NCBI GenBank assembly: GCA_023433505.1
Contig: JAEZCO010000047.1
Coordinates: 1 to 20,329 of the forward strand
From: Bacillota bacterium
Lineage (GTDB): Bacteria > Bacillota > Clostridia > Acetivibrionales > DTU013
DNA length: 20,329 nucleotides
Direction: 5' to 3'
Position numbers and translations under genes: made by a program. This document shows, one piece after another, positions 20,095-20,329 of the stretch. The notes beneath the pieces were generated by a model. That model did no database searches. It was not told where the DNA came from and saw only the letters and a list, made by a program, of their open reading frames with translations. How positions within the stretch are numbered: position 1 is the first letter of the stretch; each line of letters begins with the position of its first letter.

Positions 20095-20329
20095 TTATTT
20101 TACAACTACAACTCCAATTAGTTCGCCTTCTCCATTTGCATTAAGCTTCGTATATTCGCGCACAGCCTTTATATTCACTTCTCCTTTTCCATCGGGGCCA
20201 CCAAACTGGCGCATAGACCCTTTGAATTTTCCGCTTTCCAAAGCTTCGCCGTTTGACGATAAAATGTCGATAAATTCGCGGACGAGCTTTCCGTTATAGT
20301 AAAGACAATTTTGCTTTTTATCATAAGAT
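20095..20329 (-). CDS. uncharacterised protein, 3' part only
   Basis: An open frame of 77 codons runs in from beyond the right edge and stops at 20095-20097. The protein reads YDKKQNCLYYNGKLVREFID, then SSNGEALESGKFKGSMRQFG, then GPDGKGEVNIKAVREYTKLN, and ends ELIGVVVVK. The alternation of short hydrophobic strands with Gly/Asn turns suggests a small beta-rich domain. The YNGKLVREFID block recalls extracytoplasmic C-terminal parts of some clostridial membrane proteins such as BlaR1-type M56 peptidases, but this is weak. There is no frame interruption in the visible part. Its start, length and neighbours lie outside the window. Confidence 0.65.
   Translation of the reverse strand, partial: SYDKKQNCLYYNGKLVREFIDILSSNGEALESGKFKGSMRQFGGPDGKGEVNIKAVREYTKLNANGEGELIGVVVVK

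Overview
The window looks like chromosomal DNA of a low-to-moderate-GC Gram-positive anaerobe, most likely a spore-forming clostridium. The grounds are strong GGAGG ribosome binding sites, a clostridial-type pyruvate phosphate dikinase, a Gly-X-Thr collagen-like protein of the kind found on spore surfaces, a TetR/YhgE(Pip) pair, a LytTR-DUF3021 module and a large serine recombinase with a small companion gene. No rRNA, tRNA or CRISPR array was seen.

Layout. (1) 1-466 has no convincing gene, but carries the terminator of ppdK. ppdK (467-3109, minus) is a complete 880-residue PPDK with a clear extended -10 promoter. (2) 3475-4902 encodes an unrecognised 475-residue protein with propeller-like repeats and a C-terminal coiled coil. 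(3) 4988-8822 is a compact operon: MaoC-type hydratase, HD phosphohydrolase, FabG-like SDR, FkbH-like HAD protein and a stand-alone acyl carrier protein. The last four genes overlap by 1-4 nt. FkbH plus ACP is the known device for making glyceryl-ACP, so the operon probably builds a small acyl group on the carrier protein. (4) After a strong hairpin come a convergent GT2 glycosyltransferase (8863-9780, minus) and a divergent collagen-like gene (10157-11239). The glycosyltransferase has a sequence resembling a sigma-K promoter. Together (3) and (4) suggest a locus that makes and decorates a glycosylated spore-surface filament, but this is inference.

(5) A TetR regulator (11511-12104, minus) and a YhgE/Pip membrane protein (12252-14255) share a 140-bp divergent control region. 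Its two near-consensus promoters have directly abutting -35 boxes, and inverted repeats lie just downstream of both start points.

(6) From about 14351 rightward the DNA is accessory. It begins with a decayed serine-recombinase fragment. An ABC transporter (ATPase plus permease), a LytTR regulator and a DUF3021 membrane protein follow in one operon, with a LytTR-type site just upstream of its promoter. An intact 559-residue serine recombinase on the minus strand comes next, then a small recombinase-companion gene, a truncated coding remnant and a partial gene at the right edge. This reads as a patchwork of integrated mobile-element DNA carrying a self-regulated export module.

The most unusual local features are an apparent ATA start codon for the HD gene, a 20-bp tandem duplication across the MaoC stop codon, the acyl-ACP operon beside the collagen-like gene, and the two recombinase copies in opposite orientation around the ABC-LytTR cassette.
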